64,000 nt of DNA from Mytilus californianus (GCF_021869535.1 NW_026262679.1:82581143-82645142), one strand, 5' to 3'. Positions 9,950 through 20,987 are shown, counted from the stretch's first letter. Translations and numbers: made by a program. Notes: generated by a model not told the origin, from the sequence alone.

Positions 9950-11027
9950 AGTGGCGGATCCAGGATTTTAGTTTAGGAGGGGCGCAAAGTTAAAAAAAAA
10001 TTTTGAGGTAAAATTATCGGAATATTGTTTATTAAGCTGAGGACAACCCATGCTTTGCAAATTTTAGACGGGGCGCGCACGTGTAACAGTGGTTTGATTC
10101 CGCCAGTGTACTTTATCCGGAGGAAGAAAATCCCCAGTGATTTTTATCCACCAACAAATATTCACTAGGTTTTTCTATCCGGGTCCAGTGTAAAACATCC
10201 ACCAGTCATTATAAGGTTCTAAAAATGGTTTTTTGAAGGGGAAATATATATAAAATGTGGCTTAATAGTTTTTAGTGTATTTGAAAATTGCATAGTTGAT
10301 TTATGTAAAAAGTGCAGAGTTTTCATCCAAGGAATGTTCACACTAGTGTTTTTTAAACCAGGAATGATTACACTAGTGATTTTGAACCGGAATGATTGCA
10401 CTAGTTATTTTATACCGGGATTAATTACACTAGTGCTTTAGATCCATACATTGAAGTGATTAGTACTCATTCTGAACACACGATAACACAATAATGCTTA
10501 TTAACGAATATTAGATTTAATTAATTTTTCTATGCAAATTTATAAAATCATATGCTTTCAAATTGTCACTAATTGTAATATTTATATGTATTGGATTGCC
10601 GAGGTTTTTCTGTGTATTATCTTTTCGGTCGACTTGGATATAAAATCATATCTTCTATGTCAATTTCAAAGGATGCTTCTATAATTGAAACTTTACGTAA
10701 GAACAAATCTGCTCTTTAAATTTGGTTTATATCTAGTTCAATGTCTTGATCATTAATAAAGTATTTTGAGTTATAAAAATATAGTCCTCATCATCATCAA
10801 TATTATTTAGATCTACTATATTGACTCAGATTAATTAAACTGGTTCCTTGAAAATCATTGTAAACAATAAACCGGTCTAATATAAACAAAACAACGATAT
10901 CAAGATCGACGCTTTCACACTATTTACATCCAACATTCTCCAGTGAAAAACAGTTACCCGGAATAAATACACGGCGGAATGAAAGTACGCTTACACACGC
11001 ATGCCACGCCCTGCCTGAATCTGCCCC
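9950..11027. mobile_element. ~1.08 kb hAT-like non-autonomous DNA element in LINE 3' UTR
   Basis: The left end 'cagtggcggatccagg' and the right end 'cctgaatctgcccctg' are imperfect inverted repeats (13 of 16). The left end is the kind often seen in invertebrate hAT elements. The LINE 3' UTR reads through if the insert is removed together with one copy of 'tggatcac' (9942-9949 and 11028-11035), an 8-bp duplication as for hAT. A 5-bp reading ('gatca') with full CAG...CTG ends is also possible because the sequences overlap. No transposase is visible. Inside are ~33-bp 'cactagt' repeats. Confidence 0.65.
10320..10442. repeat. ~33-bp degenerate tandem repeats with CACTAGT core
   Basis: Four copies of a degenerate unit with 'ggaatgattacactagtg' flanked by 'ttttaaacc' or 'ttttgaacc', at about 10332, 10363, 10389 and 10422. 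Related 'ccagtg' and 'ccgg' words continue to the left (10110-10200). Subterminal short repeats in DNA transposons can be transposase-binding sites; that is inference. Confidence 0.6.
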
Positions 11028-11035
11028 TGGATCAC

Positions 11036-11080
11036 GTCTCTATTGTGCTCTTTCCAATAAAATATTGAATTGAATTGAAT
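11036..11080 (+). other. LINE 3' terminus with short tandem tail
   Basis: 'ccaataaaatattgaattg' repeating to 'gaattgaattgaat'. It contains AATAAA and a short (TTGAA)n tail instead of poly-A. A matching end in the opposite direction occurs at 12992. Confidence 0.6.
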
Positions 11081-11640
11081 ATTACAAAATTCTTGGACAA
11101 TGTTTTGACTATATAATACAAGATAGATGTATAGTTCTTTGGGAAAAGTTTCTTCAAATAATATAAATATGTGCCCTTTTGTACTAAGAAGTGGTTTTTA
11201 CAAACAAATATTTTTTCACCCCTCATAAAAGGGATAGTCATTACATTGAGGGGTTACACCTCATTTTTGGGGTTGTTCCCAACCTGTTTATATGAAAAGT
11301 GTTCATAAGAATTATATTTATAAAAAAGCTAACTATGCACGAAAATGCTGAAATTAAATAATGTGTCAACGAAGTTACTGACTGCAAGAGTAAACTGCAA
11401 CGATAAAATATTTCCATGTACAAACCTCTGCCAGGGACGTAAAATGAAAAAAAAATGTGTCACGTGATCAGTACGTGGGTCTACTCGAAAAGAATAGTAA
11501 TTAGGCTTATACGTCCTTGGTGCATATCACATAAGAAGTCAGTTGCTGTATGACCCATAACATTTAAATTATTTCCATATTCAATCTAAATATTTGAAAA
11601 TTTATTTCAATTTTTAATCGAATGAGATACAGACCTTCTA
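11081..11640. other. Non-coding AT-rich spacer with one small inverted-repeat unit
   Basis: No gene seen. At 11429-11520 'ccagggacgta' and 'tacgtccttgg' form 11-bp inverted ends (10 of 11 match) around a ~70-bp core, possibly a tiny MITE or a chance hairpin. Confidence 0.4.
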
Positions 11641-11664
11641 AAATTCAAACTGACCATTTTCCGT

Positions 11665-11945
11665 GCGTTCATCGTGTATCGTGCGTTTTGCGTTCGTGTA
11701 TCGTGCGTGTACCAATCGTGCGCTCATCATTCATCATTCCGTGTGTTTTCCGTGTAACGTGCGTGCATCGTTCATTCATCCTTAACCGTGTATCGTGCGC
11801 TCATCAATCATTCATTCTTAACCGTGTAACGTGCGCTCATCAATCATTCATTCTTAACCGTGTATCGTGCGTTCATCAATCGTGTACAGCTGAGACTACT
11901 ATATAGTAGTCTCAGTGTACAGTAACCGTGTAACGTGCATTCGTT
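11665..11945 (+). repeat. 36-bp minisatellite
   Basis: The clearest units start at 11785, 11821 and 11857, exactly 36 bp apart: 'accgtgtatcgtgcg' then 'tcatcaatcattcatt'. Degenerate versions extend left to about 11665, and one more partial unit is at about 11925 after a palindrome. The 36-bp period keeps a 12-residue repetitive reading open on the plus strand (11622-11906), which I do not regard as a gene. It is richer in CG dinucleotides than its surroundings. Confidence 0.85.
11890..11915. repeat. Perfect 26-bp palindrome flanked by 7-bp direct repeats
   Basis: The arms 'ctgagactactat' and 'atagtagtctcag' are exact reverse complements with no spacer. 'tgtacag' lies directly on both sides (11883-11889 and 11916-11922), like a target duplication. 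It sits inside the 36-bp minisatellite. Similar arms with a spacer occur at 17877-17911. Confidence 0.85.
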
Positions 11946-12386
11946 GTAGTTTTTATATGATAGTCGGTTATAGAGCTCATCAAAGCTTATATTTTATCTG
12001 TTATAGTGTATATATGTTCCGACTTTAAACAAAATTTACATTTTTACTTACTTTCTTGTAAACATAAATAAAAATATGAAGATGTTAAAAATATTTACAC
12101 CTTTTTCAATTATAATGTTCTATATATTTGCTAGATAAAAAGAAGACAAAATTTAAATTTTAATGTCATATTTGGTTTTATTGAAAAATCCTTAGTTGAT
12201 GTCGTGTAACAAATGAAAGGGGACACACACTTTCATCCTTATATCACTTAGGGAATACAAGTACATGTACTTGCGTTGTTGTAGTAATAATAATAAGATT
12301 CATACTCTGGATTCATAGCAAACTTAACATCCCTGTGATGATAAAATGCTTTCTTTCAAATTGTTTCTCATCAAATAATTCAAATA
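11946..12386. other. AT-rich DNA, nothing recognised
   Basis: No gene, RNA or repeat family could be supported on either strand. Confidence 0.5.
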
Positions 12387-12602
12387 GATATAAGAAGATG
12401 TGGTATGAGTGCCAATGAGACAACTCTCCATCCAAGTAAAAATTTATAAAAGAAAACCATTATAGGTCACAGTACGGTCTTCAACACGGAGCCTTGGCTC
12501 ACACCGAACAGTAAGCTATAAAGGGCCCGCCAAAAAATTACTAGTGTAAAACCATTCAAACGGGAAAACCAACGGTCTAATCTATATAAAAAACGAGAAA
12601 AG
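12387..12602 (+). repeat. SINE-like mussel repeat family 1, 3'-truncated copy
   Basis: Begins 'gatataagaagatgtggtat', continues through 'gccaatgagacaactctcc', 'caacacggagccttggctc' and 'aaaccaacggtctaatct', and stops at 'aaaaacgagaaa'. It matches the first ~215 bp of the copies at 16441 and 57215. Confidence 0.85.
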
Positions 12603-12991
12603 CCTATATGACACTAATCATCATAAAATTTCAAATTATTTTCCAAGGGCTTTTTCCTTACGTGTATAATTTGATAATATTTTCTAAGATATTTGTGACT
12701 TTCATCCTAATAATATCAAATATGTGTGACTTATACCGCATCATACATGTATATCATATCATGGACACGTTTTCCCCCGTTAATTCTCTGAATATACTGA
12801 ACAGTATTTTAAAAGAAATATTTCTACTCTGCTACACGTTTTTGCATTTAAAACTCGCATTATTATTTGGTTGAGAAATATTGGGTTGTTATCATTTATT
12901 ATTTCTATAGAATTTGTAAAGACTAAAGAAAAAAATTAGAAGATGCACCTTAAATACTGTATTTTGAGTTCGATATATATATCTTGACTTG
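12603..12991. other. AT-rich DNA, nothing recognised
   Basis: An 88-codon open frame (12608-12874) is hydrophobic and low-complexity with no recognisable domain; I treat it as chance. Confidence 0.4.
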
Positions 12992-13085
12992 TCAATTCAA
13001 TTCAATACTTTATTTACACTCAGACACAAACTATGTGTTACATGAGGACAATACAATAAATGACAAATAGACAGGAAAATAGTAA
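12992..13085 (-). repeat. LINE 3'-end fragment, opposite orientation
   Basis: 'tcaattcaattcaatacttt' is the reverse complement of a (TTGAA)n LINE tail preceded by AATAAA, like the end at 11036-11080. It suggests a 5'-truncated LINE copy inserted in reverse; its upstream limit is unclear. Confidence 0.5.
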
Positions 13086-13309
13086 CAAAATTATACTATT
13101 AAAAGATCATAGAACTTATATATATAATGTACATGTATCTTACTATATGAGAGTATAGTAAAAAGTTTCTTGATAAATATAAATAAATTATGCAATAGCT
13201 GACAATGACATAAGGACAGCATGCGAAACAGGAGAAAAGCTTGGCGAGCCTCGCTTTTCGTCCTATTTCTAAAGCTCATACAAATAAATCTTATATTTTC
13301 CGACAATGT

Positions 13310-13900
13310 ACATACATTGTATATACATTAGTATACATGTAACTTTGAAACACTTTCCTTTTATCTTGCTTTTTTTCACTTTGAAAATGATATGAGGCAG
13401 TCCATGCGAAAAGGTACAATTAACAAAAAGTCCTTTTGATAAACTTTACATGAAACGTTGTTAAATTTCGTTAAAATATTTTTGAAAAACGATTTTATCC
13501 GAAAAAATTTATATTAATGTAAACATCCTTAAACTTGTCAAGTCTGTCCCGAATTTGTCAAATAAAACCGTTGCCCACTTTGATTGCACTGATATCTGTA
13601 TTGTAAGCGAGAGACTTATCCCCACTGCTACTGTTGAAAAAAGGGTAGGTTGGGGTGGTAATAGCTTAACGTAAAGTTTTAATCATGGTTCAACTTTATT
13701 CTAGTAGCTTTTATCAAGCCAAAGATCAATTTTACTCCAAACGGACGTCACTTTTCAGCAAGGTTTACTGTCGAGCGGGAGAAGTCAAGAGATGACAATC
13801 GAACTTATATATATATGTCGAAACATGTGACAACTTTATGACAGGCATTCTCAATAGGAAAACTAGTGGTTATACAGGGCTAACATCATAATATATATAG
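13310..13900. other. Non-coding DNA, nothing recognised
   Basis: No supportable gene or repeat family. Short TA-rich tracts are present near 13807-13817 and 13890. Confidence 0.4.
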
Positions 13901-13963
13901 AATTCGTCTCAAATCTAGCCCAAATTCACAGATCTTACATTGTTGGCTAAATTTAGGACGAAT
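13901..13963. repeat. Inverted repeat (hairpin) next to a TA microsatellite
   Basis: The arms 13901-13920 and 13944-13963 ('attcgtctcaaatctagccc' against its reverse complement) match at 16 of 20 positions around a ~23-bp loop. A (TA)n run follows at about 13966-13990. Confidence 0.5.
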
Positions 13964-14004
13964 TTTATATATATATATATATATATATATTCTTTTCGAT
14001 TCCT

Positions 14005-14425
14005 AACATCACTGAAGAGACATTAATTGTCGAAATCCGGATATGGTGTACAAATGTTTGCACCTCATGTTTGCGGTATACCATCTATTCCGCAAGTTTT
14101 TTGTTTTCTATTTGGTATTAGATTAAAATTAAGATCCATTTTGTTACATCTGTGATCCGTTTATTTGGCACTCGCCATGGCAGTCAGCAGGGTTTAAGAA
14201 CATCCGTTGTTCGACCTGCTTGTCAATTGCGTTTTGTTTAAATATACTTTTTCACTTTTTGGTCTTTTGGAAAATGTTGTTTGTGCTGTATTTAGACCCC
14301 TCTACCAAGAAATTTGTTTTGCATGCACACGTATAAAAATTGTTGTTTTTATCCAACGCAATCATAGGTTTGAACGTTGTTTTCAATTTAGACTTGTATA
14401 TATATATATATATATATATATACGG
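14005..14425 (+). repeat. Probable dispersed mussel repeat ending in a TA microsatellite
   Basis: 'cactgaagagacattaattg' followed by 'tcgaaatccggatatggtg' resembles a common bivalve repeat phrase; a related phrase 'gaaatgcacatctggtg' is at about 35740. A (TA)n tract lies at about 14398-14421. Identification is from memory of mussel sequence; the limits are uncertain. Confidence 0.4.
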
Positions 14426-14559
14426 ATATCAATAAGAAACAAGTAGTGAACAGCCTGTGACAAATGCACAGATATTAATTCACGCCTTTTCAAATTTTGC
14501 TCCGTTTTGCTCTCTGAAATTTTTTATTTCGACTTTGGACACTACCAGAGAAGAAGAAT

Positions 14560-14760
14560 AAAAATTAATAGATATGATATGGTCGCAAATAAGACAACTA
14601 TCCATATATATGTAAAACTCAAACGGACTTCCAAATCTGAACTCATAAAGAAATACGATTCCAAATCGACGGCCAATTCCATATATGTAGCCCTACTGAC
14701 AACAATGACTGAACGTTATCTATCTAAAATGCCTAAAAATTGTCTTAATAGTAGTAAAAA
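14560..14760 (+). repeat. SINE-like repeat, separate family
   Basis: 'gatatgatatggtcgcaaat' and 'aagacaactatcc' resemble the heads of the other SINE-like repeats. The region runs into the family 2 copy at 14767. No second copy of this exact family was found in the window. Confidence 0.4.
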
Positions 14761-14766
14761 TAAAAT

Positions 14767-15008
14767 GAGAATGGAAACGGGGAATGTGTCAAAGAGACAA
14801 CCCGACCAAAGAGCAGAAAACAGCAAAAGGCCACCAATGGGTCTTCAACACAGCGAGAAAATCCCGCACCCAAAGGCGGGCTTCAGCTGCCCTCCCTGGA
14901 ACCGAAATTAATAAAACATACAAGACTAACAACGACCAGAGGTTCCTGACTTGGGACAGGCGAAAAAATGTGGCGGGGTCACATGTTTTGTGATATCTCA
15001 ACCCTCCC
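14767..15008 (+). repeat. SINE-like repeat family 2, near-complete copy
   Basis: Contains 'ggggaatgtgtcaaagagac', 'agagcagaaaacagcaaa', 'ccaatgggtcttcaacacag', 'cgagaaaatcccgcac', then 'ggttcctgacttgggacagg' and 'atctcaaccctccccc'. Reverse-oriented fragments occur at 19562, 20988 and 32567. The module 'ttcctgacttgggacagg' is also in family 1. Open frames on both strands here (14507-14993, 14789-15058) are shadows. Confidence 0.75.
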
Positions 15009-16440
15009 CCTAAACCTCTAGCCAATGTATAGTAAACAAACACATGTGCAATACGCACAGTAAAACTCAGTTTAAAAGAAGTCCGAGTGTATGGTTTTAC
15101 TATGTATCCCTTTATTTTTCGATGTGTCTTGCCTCTGGATAAAATAACATACCGGAGATCAACTTTCGTTAAATTAGGAAAACAAATACCAAATAAATAT
15201 TCATTTGTTTTCTAAAATTTTTTCCTATAGATATATAAATAGAAATCTGTTTGCTCACAATTTGGTCATTTTCATTGTGCATAATGACGTTTCCGCTGAA
15301 CATTTGCGCAGATTTTAAAGAACAAAATATTTATGTTGGCAATACTTACTCATAAGAAATGAGATATGCCAAAGTAGAAAGAAACGAACAATTATCGAAC
15401 ACAATGCGTCCATCAACAACGAGCAAAACCTAACCCATATATAGTAAGCTATGTGTAAGTACTTTTAAAAAAATCTTCGGGTAACACATTTTTTGAATTA
15501 TTAACCTTTATTAACCTTGTTGAATACGAGTTTTCTGGCACTGAGAATACACATGTAACACAGCAACGTGTATCTTGTGTTAAGGGGCTAATTCTTTGAA
15601 CATCAGTATATATTTCATACAAATAACGGAACACGAATTTCGTTTTAATTTTCAAAGTGAGAAAAGGTACAAGAAATGTACATTTTTTTTGGTATAAAAA
15701 ACATCACACTTATGATAATTTTTTTATAGCATTTTTACCTTTAAACCTGATATATCGTTAAATTTGCAAAATTAATCGATACGGGACATACCTCATGCGT
15801 CATATGATTCCCATTTTTTTCGACTTCAACCGCCTTTGAAGGAAACACGGATACAACGGTTAAAAAGGTTTATTACGTTCATGAACGGAAGGAAGAATGG
15901 AGCGATTTCGCGAAAAAATAAGAATCCACTATTCTATAGTTTTATGTCGAACAGCATCGTTCAAAATGTAACGCGGGACAGGACACACATTACAATTTTA
16001 CGATCTTTGGACTTTTATTTCTAATAACCTTATCATCGCACTGCATAATGCTTGCAATATTTTAAAGAGAATTAAATATGCTTTCTTTTGATATATATCG
16101 ATATATCGTATGTTAGCAGTAAGTATTTTATATTACTATTGAGACATGTTTTAGAATAAGTCGAAGTAACACCGGTATCTTGCGACTTCTATCACCATTT
16201 TCATACATATTTTTAACAATTTTATAGAAATAAAACCCAGCTCCAATATCCAATCGTTTAATCTTGATTCCTATGTGCAAAACAGTATCAAAGGTCTTCA
16301 GAAAGTCAACGTAACGGACAAAAAGTTTTCATTCTTTTGAATTACAATATATATATATATATCAATAAGACATTTTAAGAATGAACATATGATTTTCAGT
16401 TCTGGCTTTCCACTTTAATCCAACTTGACTATCATATATA
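15009..16440. other. Non-coding AT-rich DNA, nothing recognised
   Basis: Only short open frames (up to ~68 codons) without recognisable domains. A TA run lies at about 16349-16362. Confidence 0.4.
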
Positions 16441-16806
16441 GATATAAGAAGATGTGGTATGAGTGCCAATAAGACAACTCTCCATCCAAGTCACAATATT
16501 TAAAAGTTAACCATTATATATAGGTCAAAGTACGGCCTTCAACACGGAGCCTTGGCTCACACCGAACAGCAAGCTATAAAGGGCCCCAGAAATGACTAGT
16601 GTAAAACCATTCAAACAGGAAAACCAACGGTCTAATCTAAATAAAAAACGAGAAACGAGAAACACTTTTGTACCACATCAACAAACGACAACCACTGAAC
16701 ATCAGGTTCCTGACTTCGGACAGGTGCAAACAAATGCAGCGGGTTTAAATGTTTTAATAGGCGCCAACCTTCACCCTACCTGAAACAATAGTGTAACATC
16801 ACAACA
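16441..16806 (+). repeat. SINE-like mussel repeat family 1, full-length copy
   Basis: Same order as the copy at 57215: head 'gatataagaagatgtggtat', middle 'tcaacacggagccttggctc', 'ccggaaac'-type A-rich segment, 3' module 'ggttcctgacttcggacagg' with 'gcagcgggtttaaa', and end 'gtgtaacatcacaacat'. About 366 bp. Confidence 0.85.
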
Positions 16807-18105
16807 TGTTTAATGTTATGTTTCTGAAGAAATCCGTCCAGAAGTAAACTTAAAATGGTGTTAAAAAGTGCATGTTCCAACATTGCACCTGTTATAGTTA
16901 TTACTCGATAATCATTCTTGGTGTTTCTTGGATGTACGGTCCAAGATGTTTGGTATATTTCTGAAGATAGATAAATTAAATCCTTTTAGTTTTATAAATA
17001 TTGAACATCTTCTGAAAACATTATAGTTCAAATTTTTGCTAGTGCATTATCTTTTCGGCCCTATGGTTAGCATGTAAGTTTGGAGATTTCTCAAAAATGT
17101 TAAATGGCTTTGGCTATTTTAGACTTTTTGCAGAAAAAAAGCTACTGCATTGAATGTTTTACACAGGGATCTTTTTTTTTTTTTTATAGTTTTCTCTGTT
17201 AGATTGTTAATTACATTGGCCATTCGGTGTGGTCTGTTTGCTGTCCAATCTTGTTGGTAATTTCGGTTATCCTTTTTACGTAATATTACTTGTATCATTT
17301 GATGATTTGTTTTTGGCCGGAATATGCTTAAATATTAGCCACTGGACGTTACCCTCTGTTTTAATGTCAGTTATTTTGAAATCAGTATCATTACACACAG
17401 ACAAATCCCTTTTTCATGCGATTGGAATTACTTTAAAATTTATACTCACTTAATTCGTTGTGATCTTGTCCAACATATAAAGAAGTCTAAGTGACATTCA
17501 TTTTCAATAATTGATTCTAGTATAGATTGAATCCGAATTTAACGTCATTATTTTCATTATCTGCTATACATATATATATACCAGTTACCAATTACGGCGA
17601 TATGGATATTAGGTGACAATCCCGCATGTTAGGAAGCGTACGAAATAATTTCCTTGAAGCACAGCTGTTTTAGATATTTTCGAATATTAGATTTGCACAA
17701 TCAAAAGTGTTTGTATTTGCATCTAATTTCAAACATAATGTATCTATCGCAAATGATCCAAGGCATGCGCTGGAATTATCAAAACAGTCTTTGACTAATC
17801 TCAAGAATTTGTCAATTTATGTCTAATTCACCACTTTGTTAAGTTTAAAAAGTTAATAAAGTTTTACTGGAAACTGAGACTACTACATTAACAGTGTTAT
17901 AGTAGTCAGCGGGATTTTTCTAACCATATTTCCTTTAGCCCAATCGGTTGTTTTTTTCTTTTGTATTTTAACAGAACTTTTTTTTTTTATGTAAGAACGA
18001 AATTGCAGCATTTTTTTTCATGCTAGACCTGAACAGAGTTCATAACATTTAACAATAGCTGCAAGAGAACTTTTATGAATGAACGTGCAGATTACTTGAA
18101 TATGA
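16807..18105. other. Non-coding DNA with one imperfect palindromic motif
   Basis: No gene seen. At 17877-17911 'ctgagactacta' and 'tagtagtcag' face each other across a ~14-bp spacer; the arms match those of the palindrome at 11890. The 74-codon frame at 17229-17453 is hydrophobic without a recognisable domain. Confidence 0.4.
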
Positions 18106-19345
18106 ACAAGAGGCTACCAAGAGCCTGAATCGCTGACCAGGTAAAACATAAATTTACCATTTTGATGTTCACTTTTAACTTTTATTGTAATATGTTTACC
18201 TATTTGTAGATTTTATTTAGTGGCATTTTTGAAGGTCTTGTATTGATGAAAATTTTTACTATTTATAGATAATACCTAGTTATTAAAGTTTTTAGGATGA
18301 AATGAAATAATAGTGTGACAATTTGGTCATATTGACTATTTTGCCGATTTAAAAAAAAAATGTGTTCTCTCTAACTCCTATAGTCTGAAATAATGCAAAA
18401 AATGGATAAGTATCATCATTCAAGGGGGGGATGATATAAAGACGTTTGACAATTCTGGCCATGATGACGACTGATTTGTTGATCTTATTGTGCTGAACAT
18501 TTTGACTGTTTGACTGTTTCTCTCTTTCTGTTATAGTCTGTGCAACCTCTGGAAATATTGGGGAAAAAAATCATCTTTCAAGGGCAATGACTCCTCTTAG
18601 GGATCAATGAAAGATTTCAAACGTATGGACTTATTCATAGATCTTATTTTGCTGAACATTTTTGCTAATGTTGTTGCTCTATCTATCTTCGTTTCTGCAA
18701 AAATGGGGTAAAATTGCCATTCAGGGGCAATAACTCCTAAAAGGAGTCAGTTGACAAGTTTTGCCATTTGAATTATTTGTTGATCTAATTTAATTTTTAT
18801 ACTTATTCTTTTATAATTTTACACTATCCATTATGGTTTCTGCAAAATCGCAAAAATGAGTAAAACTAGTCTTTCAAGGGCAATAACTCCTATTAGGGGT
18901 CAATCATAGTGACAATTCTTACTTGTAGAACATATTTTGTTGAACAATTTTTACTCTCGAAAGATTCTTTCAACTTTGGTTTCCTAAAAAAATGCAAAAA
19001 GGGTAAATATCAAGGCCTCATTTAATGACAATGATTCCTATAAGAGGTCATTTGACATTTTCTTTGAAGTTGACTTATCTGTAAGTATTATTGTTCTGGT
19101 CATTTATACTGTTTAAAATTTCTCTCTATCTTTTATAGTTTTCAAGATAATAACCCCCAAAACTTGTAAAAATTATTTACATTTCAGGGGCAATAACTCC
19201 AACATGGGTTGTCCGATTTTCCAAAAAATCAGCAGAAGATAGACCTTGACCTGCTGACCATTTTAAATTGTGTCAGATTTCCTCTTACTGCTTTAGTTTT
19301 TGAGATATAAGCCTCTAAATCGCCCTAGATATAGAAAAATTATTA
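18106..19345 (+). mobile_element. Element D: diverged tandem-unit element
   Basis: The left end 'caagaggctaccaagagcct' then 'gaatcgctgaccagg' parallels the left end of element B ('gaggctctcaagagcct', 'tcgctcacctg'). About six units of 145-165 bp follow, each with a variant of 'caagggcaataactcctat' then 'ggggtca' (near 18421, 18579, 18722, 18877, 19021, 19188). Units are much more diverged than in B, so D is older. No matching right end was found, so it may be truncated. Confidence 0.65.
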
Positions 19346-20218
19346 AAAACACCAACAATGTGTCATCGATAGAAACTTCCATTAACAGGGAAAAAAGCAT
19401 AAAGACATGACCGCACGACATTCAGGCACGTCAAGCTTGAGAGTGGTTTCAGTGGAGAATATCTTTGACTGAGTAAAGTGTTAGATGTTTTTCTGTTTTG
19501 TAAAGATATGATGAGTTAAGCCATTTTCAACTGATTTTTATAGTTTGTTCTTATGTTGTGCTGTAACACCACTGTCCCAGATTAGGGGGAGGGTTGAGCG
19601 CTCACAAACATGTTTAACCCCGCCATATTCTTTATGTACCTGTCCCAAGTCAGGAGCCCGTAGTTCAGTGGTTGTTGTCGGTTCATGTCTGTCATATTTG
19701 TTTTCCTTAAAAAAAATATGTTATAAATCAGGCCATTAGTTTCTCAATTGATTTGTTTCATATTTTTCATGTCGGGGCCTTTTATGGCAGACTATACGGC
19801 ATGGGTTGTCTTTTATGATCATTGAATATCCAGAAATTTAAAAAGTAAAACAATGGGGGACATTTTTTTTATTCTCAACATCTCCATTATGGTAGGTGCA
19901 CAACTTCAACAATAGTCTGTAAAAATGTCCAAAGGCTACAAATTCGTGTAATCAGCTCCTCCACTGTTTTCCGATGCTTGAAACTTCACAGAAAGTTTCA
20001 ACAATAGTGCAAACCTAACTCATATAATGTAAATTATGCATTGCACAATTTCATACTTAATATTGATTGATTGTTATTACCTTTACATCCATTGACAAGT
20101 ATTTCAAAACCAGAACAAGTCCAATGTTGTTGGTAGCTGGACTGCAGGTTTTTTTCTTGTTGTGTTGTATTGTTGAACTTCTATGATACATGGTCTATTT
20201 AGGCAAAACTGGAGGTTT
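19346..20218. other. Repeat-derived spacer
   Basis: 19363-19415 ('atcgatagaaacttcc...aagcataaagacatgacc') is repeated in similar form at 20834-20887, so both belong to one dispersed unit. 19562-19690 is a reverse-oriented partial family 2 repeat ('gggttgagcgctcac', 'cctgtcccaagtcagg'). Nothing else recognised. Confidence 0.5.
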
Positions 20219-20431
20219 GTATAAAGATAAGATGTGTATGATTGCCAATGAGACAACTCTCCACCAGAGACCAAATGACATAGAAATTAACAAAAATAGA
20301 ACACCATACGGCCTTCATCAATGAGCAAAACCCATTCTGCATTGTCAGCTATAAAAAGCCCCAAATGACAAATGTAAAACAATTCAAACAAGAAAACTAG
20401 TGGCTTGATATATGTACAAAACAATGAACAA
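20219..20431 (+). repeat. SINE-like repeat family 3 (related to family 1), split by element F1
   Basis: Head 'gataagatgtgtatgattgcc' and 'aatgagacaactctcc', then 'cagagaccaaatgacatag', 'accatacggccttcatc', 'gctataaaaagccccaaa' and 'aattcaaacaagaaaac'. The middle aligns with family 1 ('tacggccttcaa', 'agctataaagggcccc', 'attcaaac'). The sequence probably resumes after F1 with 'aacaaatatgacatac' (20813). Confidence 0.7.
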
Positions 20432-20815
20432 TAAATGGGGAATGTGTCCATGGGACACAGATGATGCCCCTTGCATATAATGTAATAAAGGGACATAACT
20501 CAAGAACTGTTAAAGTGACGCTACCCAAATTTGTACTTGTTCTGAGTTTTGTGGTAATAAGCATTGTGTATACGTTTTATAACATTTAGTTGAAGCAAAC
20601 TTAAGTTAGAGAACGGAAACGAAACATTCAGCAATTTTTCCATTTGTAAATGGGCATAACTCTAGAACTGTAAAAGTGACGCCACCAAAATTCAAACTTG
20701 GTTTGTGTATTGTGGTAATAAGCATTGTGTATAAGTTTCATAACATTTGGTTGAGGCAAACTAAAGTTAGAGAATGGAAACTAATAATGGGACGTACGGC
20801 TGGGGCATAAAAAAA
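20432..20815 (+). mobile_element. Element F, copy 1
   Basis: Left end 'aaatggggaatgtgtccatg' with 'ggacacagatgatgcccc'; right end 'ggctggggcataaaaaa'. Inside are about two ~160-bp units with 'gcataactctagaactgt', 'aaaagtgacgccacc', 'gtggtaataagcattgtgta' and 'aacatttggttgagg'. Same family as 35896-36451. The minus-strand open frame 20287-20496 is a shadow. Confidence 0.8.
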
Positions 20816-20987
20816 CAAATATGACATACATATTGCATCGATAGCAATTTCCTTAAACAGGACAAAAAGCATAAGGGCATGACTGCATGAGGACAATCAC
20901 TTACGATGTTCTTAAAGTTTACAATTATATATGCCTTATTTCAGTCAAAACAAAAATTGTTGGTTGATAGACTATCATAGACTATCA

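Larger units (their letters stand above)
1..11080 (+). mobile_element. Decayed non-LTR retrotransposon (LINE), 5' end outside window
   Basis: Fragments of one LINE lie in order on the plus strand: an ORF1 with SGNH-hydrolase-like motifs, then ORF2 with endonuclease, reverse transcriptase and a C-terminal zinc knuckle, then a 3' UTR ending in a short 'gaatt' tandem tail (about 11062-11080). Both reading frames are broken by stops and frameshifts, and at least seven later insertions interrupt it (elements A, B, the BEL/Pao element, E, a MITE, a ~90-bp repeat and a hAT-like element). About 5 kb is LINE-derived; the rest is inserted DNA. The domain order and the CCHC knuckle suggest the Jockey/I/CR1 part of the LINE tree, but I cannot assign the clade without a phylogeny. 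The copy is dead, since the frames are disrupted throughout. Confidence 0.8.

Noticed and set aside
12608..12874. 88-codon hydrophobic frame
   Set aside because: Low complexity, no homology recognised, no gene context.
14507..15058. Overlapping open frames on both strands (up to 134 codons)
   Set aside because: They lie over SINE-like repeats, and the same sequence elsewhere is broken.
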